A DNA stretch of 6,633 bases from Chloroflexota bacterium (GTDB lineage: Bacteria > Chloroflexota > UBA6077 > CF-72): positions 1-6,633 of the forward strand of contig JAFAWJ010000140.1 in the NCBI GenBank assembly GCA_019242065.1, given 5' to 3'. Under the pieces are notes generated by a model. It made no database searches, was not told the origin of the DNA, and saw nothing but the letters and a program-made list of their open reading frames with translations. A program made the translations under genes and the position numbers. How positions within the stretch are numbered: position 1 is the first letter of the stretch; each line of letters opens with the position of its first letter. Positions 5,517 to 6,633 of the stretch are shown piece by piece.

Positions 5517-6633
5517 CACGCATCCTCGGCATTGAAACCAGCTGCGACGAGACGGCCGTCGCCGTCGTGCGCGATGGCGGCGAGATCGAATCCAACGTCA
5601 TCGCGTCGCAGACGGATCTGCACGCGCGCTATGGCGGCGTCATGCCTGAGCAAGCCTCACGCGCCCACCTGCGCGCCATCCTGCCGACGCTGGAAGAGGC
5701 GCTGGCCAGCGCTCGCGCCGACTGGGACACGATCGACGCCATCGCCGTGACCCACGGCCCCGGACTGGCGGGTGCGCTGCTGGTGGGCGTCAACGTGGCC
5801 AAAGGCCTGGCGTACACCCGCCGCAAGCCGCTGCTGGGGATCAACCACCTGGAAGGCCACGTCTACGCGAACTGGCTGACGCCGCCCATCGCTCGCGACA
5901 CATCGGCGCAGACGTCAAATCCTCCCGGCGGCGCTCCGTCGAACGGCAGTAGCCCACCCTGTTTGCTTGGAAAGGCCGCCGCGGAGCCGCAGGCGATCGC
6001 GCGTGTTCCTGAGCCAACGTTTCCGCTGGTGGCGATGATCGTCTCGGGTGGGCACACCGACCTGGTGACGGCCGACAGGCACGGACAGTACCACCGCCTC
6101 GGGCGCACCCGCGACGACGCCGCAGGCGAAGCATTTGACAAGGTCGCCCGCATGCTCGGCCTCGGCTTTCCTGGCGGCCCGGCGATCGAGCGCGAAGCCG
6201 CGCACGGCGATCCACAGCGCTTCACGTTTCCTCGTGCCTGGCTGGAGCCCGAAACGTGGGACGTCTCGTTCAGCGGCTTGAAGACCGCCGTGCTGCACCA
6301 GGTGCGTGAGTTGGGCATCGACACCGAGCACGCCTCGGCCGAAGAACGTCGCCAGCAGTTGCCAGTCGCCGACCTGGCCGCCAGTTTCCAGGCAGCCGTC
6401 GTGGACGTGCTGACGACGCGCGTGGTCCGTGCGGCGCGGTCCTATGGCGCGACGTGTCTGGCGCTCGGCGGCGGCGTGGCCGCGAACCGTACGCTGCTGC
6501 GCACCGTCGAGGAGCGCGCCCAACTCCCCGTTCTGTGCCCGCCGCCACGGCTGTGTACCGACAACGCAGCGATGATCGCCTCGGCGGCGTACTTTCGTTT
6601 TCGAAAAGGCGAGCGCGCCAGCCTGAGCCTCGA
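5513..6633 (+). CDS. tsaD: tRNA N6-adenosine threonylcarbamoyltransferase TsaD (3' end cut by window)
   Basis: TsaD (Kae1/YgjD family) transfers the threonylcarbamoyl group from TC-AMP to A37 of ANN-decoding tRNAs, working with TsaB and TsaE in bacteria; it is normally essential. The frame opens with GTG at 5513, overlapping the previous stop as GTGA (4 nt), and stays open for 373 codons to the edge. Signatures are: ILGIETSCDETAVAVV (4-19), THGPGLAGALLVG (80-92), the metal-binding NHLEGH (111-116, His112 and His116), VSGGHTDLV (177-185), DDAAGEAFDKVARMLG (201-216), FSGLKTA (253-259), ALGGGVAANRTL (317-328) and CTDNAAMIA (348-356) with metal ligand Asp350. Only the last short C-terminal stretch seems missing. 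An extra in-frame insert of roughly 45 residues sits at about 123-168, after NHLEGHVYANWL and before FPLVAMIVSGGH; E. coli has about a dozen residues there. All catalytic motifs survive, so the enzyme should be active. Family assignment is certain. Confidence 0.96.
   Translation, partial: MTRILGIETSCDETAVAVVRDGGEIESNVIASQTDLHARYGGVMPEQASRAHLRAILPTLEEALASARADWDTIDAIAVTHGPGLAGALLVGVNVAKGLAYTRRKPLLGINHLEGHVYANWLTPPIARDTSAQTSNPPGGAPSNGSSPPCLLGKAAAEPQAIARVPEPTFPLVAMIVSGGHTDLVTADRHGQYHRLGRTRDDAAGEAFDKVARMLGLGFPGGPAIEREAAHGDPQRFTFPRAWLEPETWDVSFSGLKTAVLHQVRELGIDTEHASAEERRQQLPVADLAASFQAAVVDVLTTRVVRAARSYGATCLALGGGVAANRTLLRTVEERAQLPVLCPPPRLCTDNAAMIASAAYFRFRKGERASLSL
5879..6016 (+). other. In-frame low-complexity insert within tsaD
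   Basis: This part of tsaD encodes about 46 residues rich in Pro, Gly, Ser and Ala (for example NPPGGAPSNGSSPPCLLGK) that have no counterpart in the compact E. coli protein. Its centre (5912-5990) has less of the strong third-position GC bias of the flanking coding sequence (codons such as TCA, AAT, CCT, TTG, CTT, GGA). GGCGGC (5927-5932) and GCCGCC (5975-5980) could pair. These traits fit a repeat or palindromic element captured in frame, but a lineage-specific loop expansion explains it as well. Confidence 0.45.

Noticed and set aside
1..6633. CRISPR array, tRNA or rRNA gene, insertion sequence, toxin-antitoxin or defence operon
   Set aside because: No regularly spaced repeats, cloverleaf, transposase-like protein or defence-family motif was seen on either strand.

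Overview
The window is GC-rich bacterial DNA (about two thirds G+C by eye) with tightly packed ordinary housekeeping and envelope genes. Start codons are mixed: TTG for the lipoprotein, GTG for tsaD and the phosphoesterase, ATG for the others. A degenerate PP2C domain joined through one membrane helix to an extracellular propeller-like domain, together with the overall gene style, suggests Chloroflexota or a similar GC-rich, non-proteobacterial lineage. That assignment is an inference; no marker in the window proves it. No rRNA, tRNA, CRISPR array, transposase or phage gene was seen.

Left part (1-894). On the minus strand are the start of a small membrane protein that runs off the left edge (1-165) and a 93-residue protein of unknown function with a very strong Shine-Dalgarno sequence (223-504). 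Behind them is a divergent intergenic region (505-894) with a good minus-strand sigma70-type promoter (632-660). A perfect inverted repeat lies between its -35 and -10 boxes, and a tandem 13-bp direct repeat lies nearby (693-722).

Centre (895-3652). A secreted lipoprotein cyclophilin (895-1650, +) converges on a two-gene minus-strand operon. The operon comprises a metallophosphoesterase (2900-3505) followed 16 nt later by a NifS/IscS-type cysteine desulfurase (1708-2883). Two hairpins sit between the convergent ends (1660-1690 and 1709-1726). Ahead of the operon, 3506-3652 is open in frame but looks like an untranslated, hairpin-rich leader. It carries an 8-nt match to the core of the T-box motif and is the most speculative and most interesting part of the window.

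Right part (3653-6633). A plus-strand promoter with an extended -10 (3660-3689) has a dyad in its spacer and a GC-rich structured 5' leader. It precedes a 573-residue membrane protein made of a PP2C-like domain without metal ligands, one membrane helix, and a propeller-like outer domain with an NHL-type motif. That gene overlaps the GTG start of tsaD by 4 nt. TsaD is the catalytic protein of tRNA t6A37 synthesis. It is cut by the right edge and carries an unusual in-frame Pro/Gly/Ser-rich insert of about 45 residues.

Functionally the genes touch sulfur mobilisation (cysteine desulfurase), tRNA modification (TsaD directly; the desulfurase possibly, through thiolation), extracytoplasmic protein folding (cyclophilin) and possible envelope sensing (PP2C-like/propeller protein). 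Nothing here is clearly a new defence or mobile system. The novelty candidates are the leader RNA, the tsaD insert and the pseudophosphatase.
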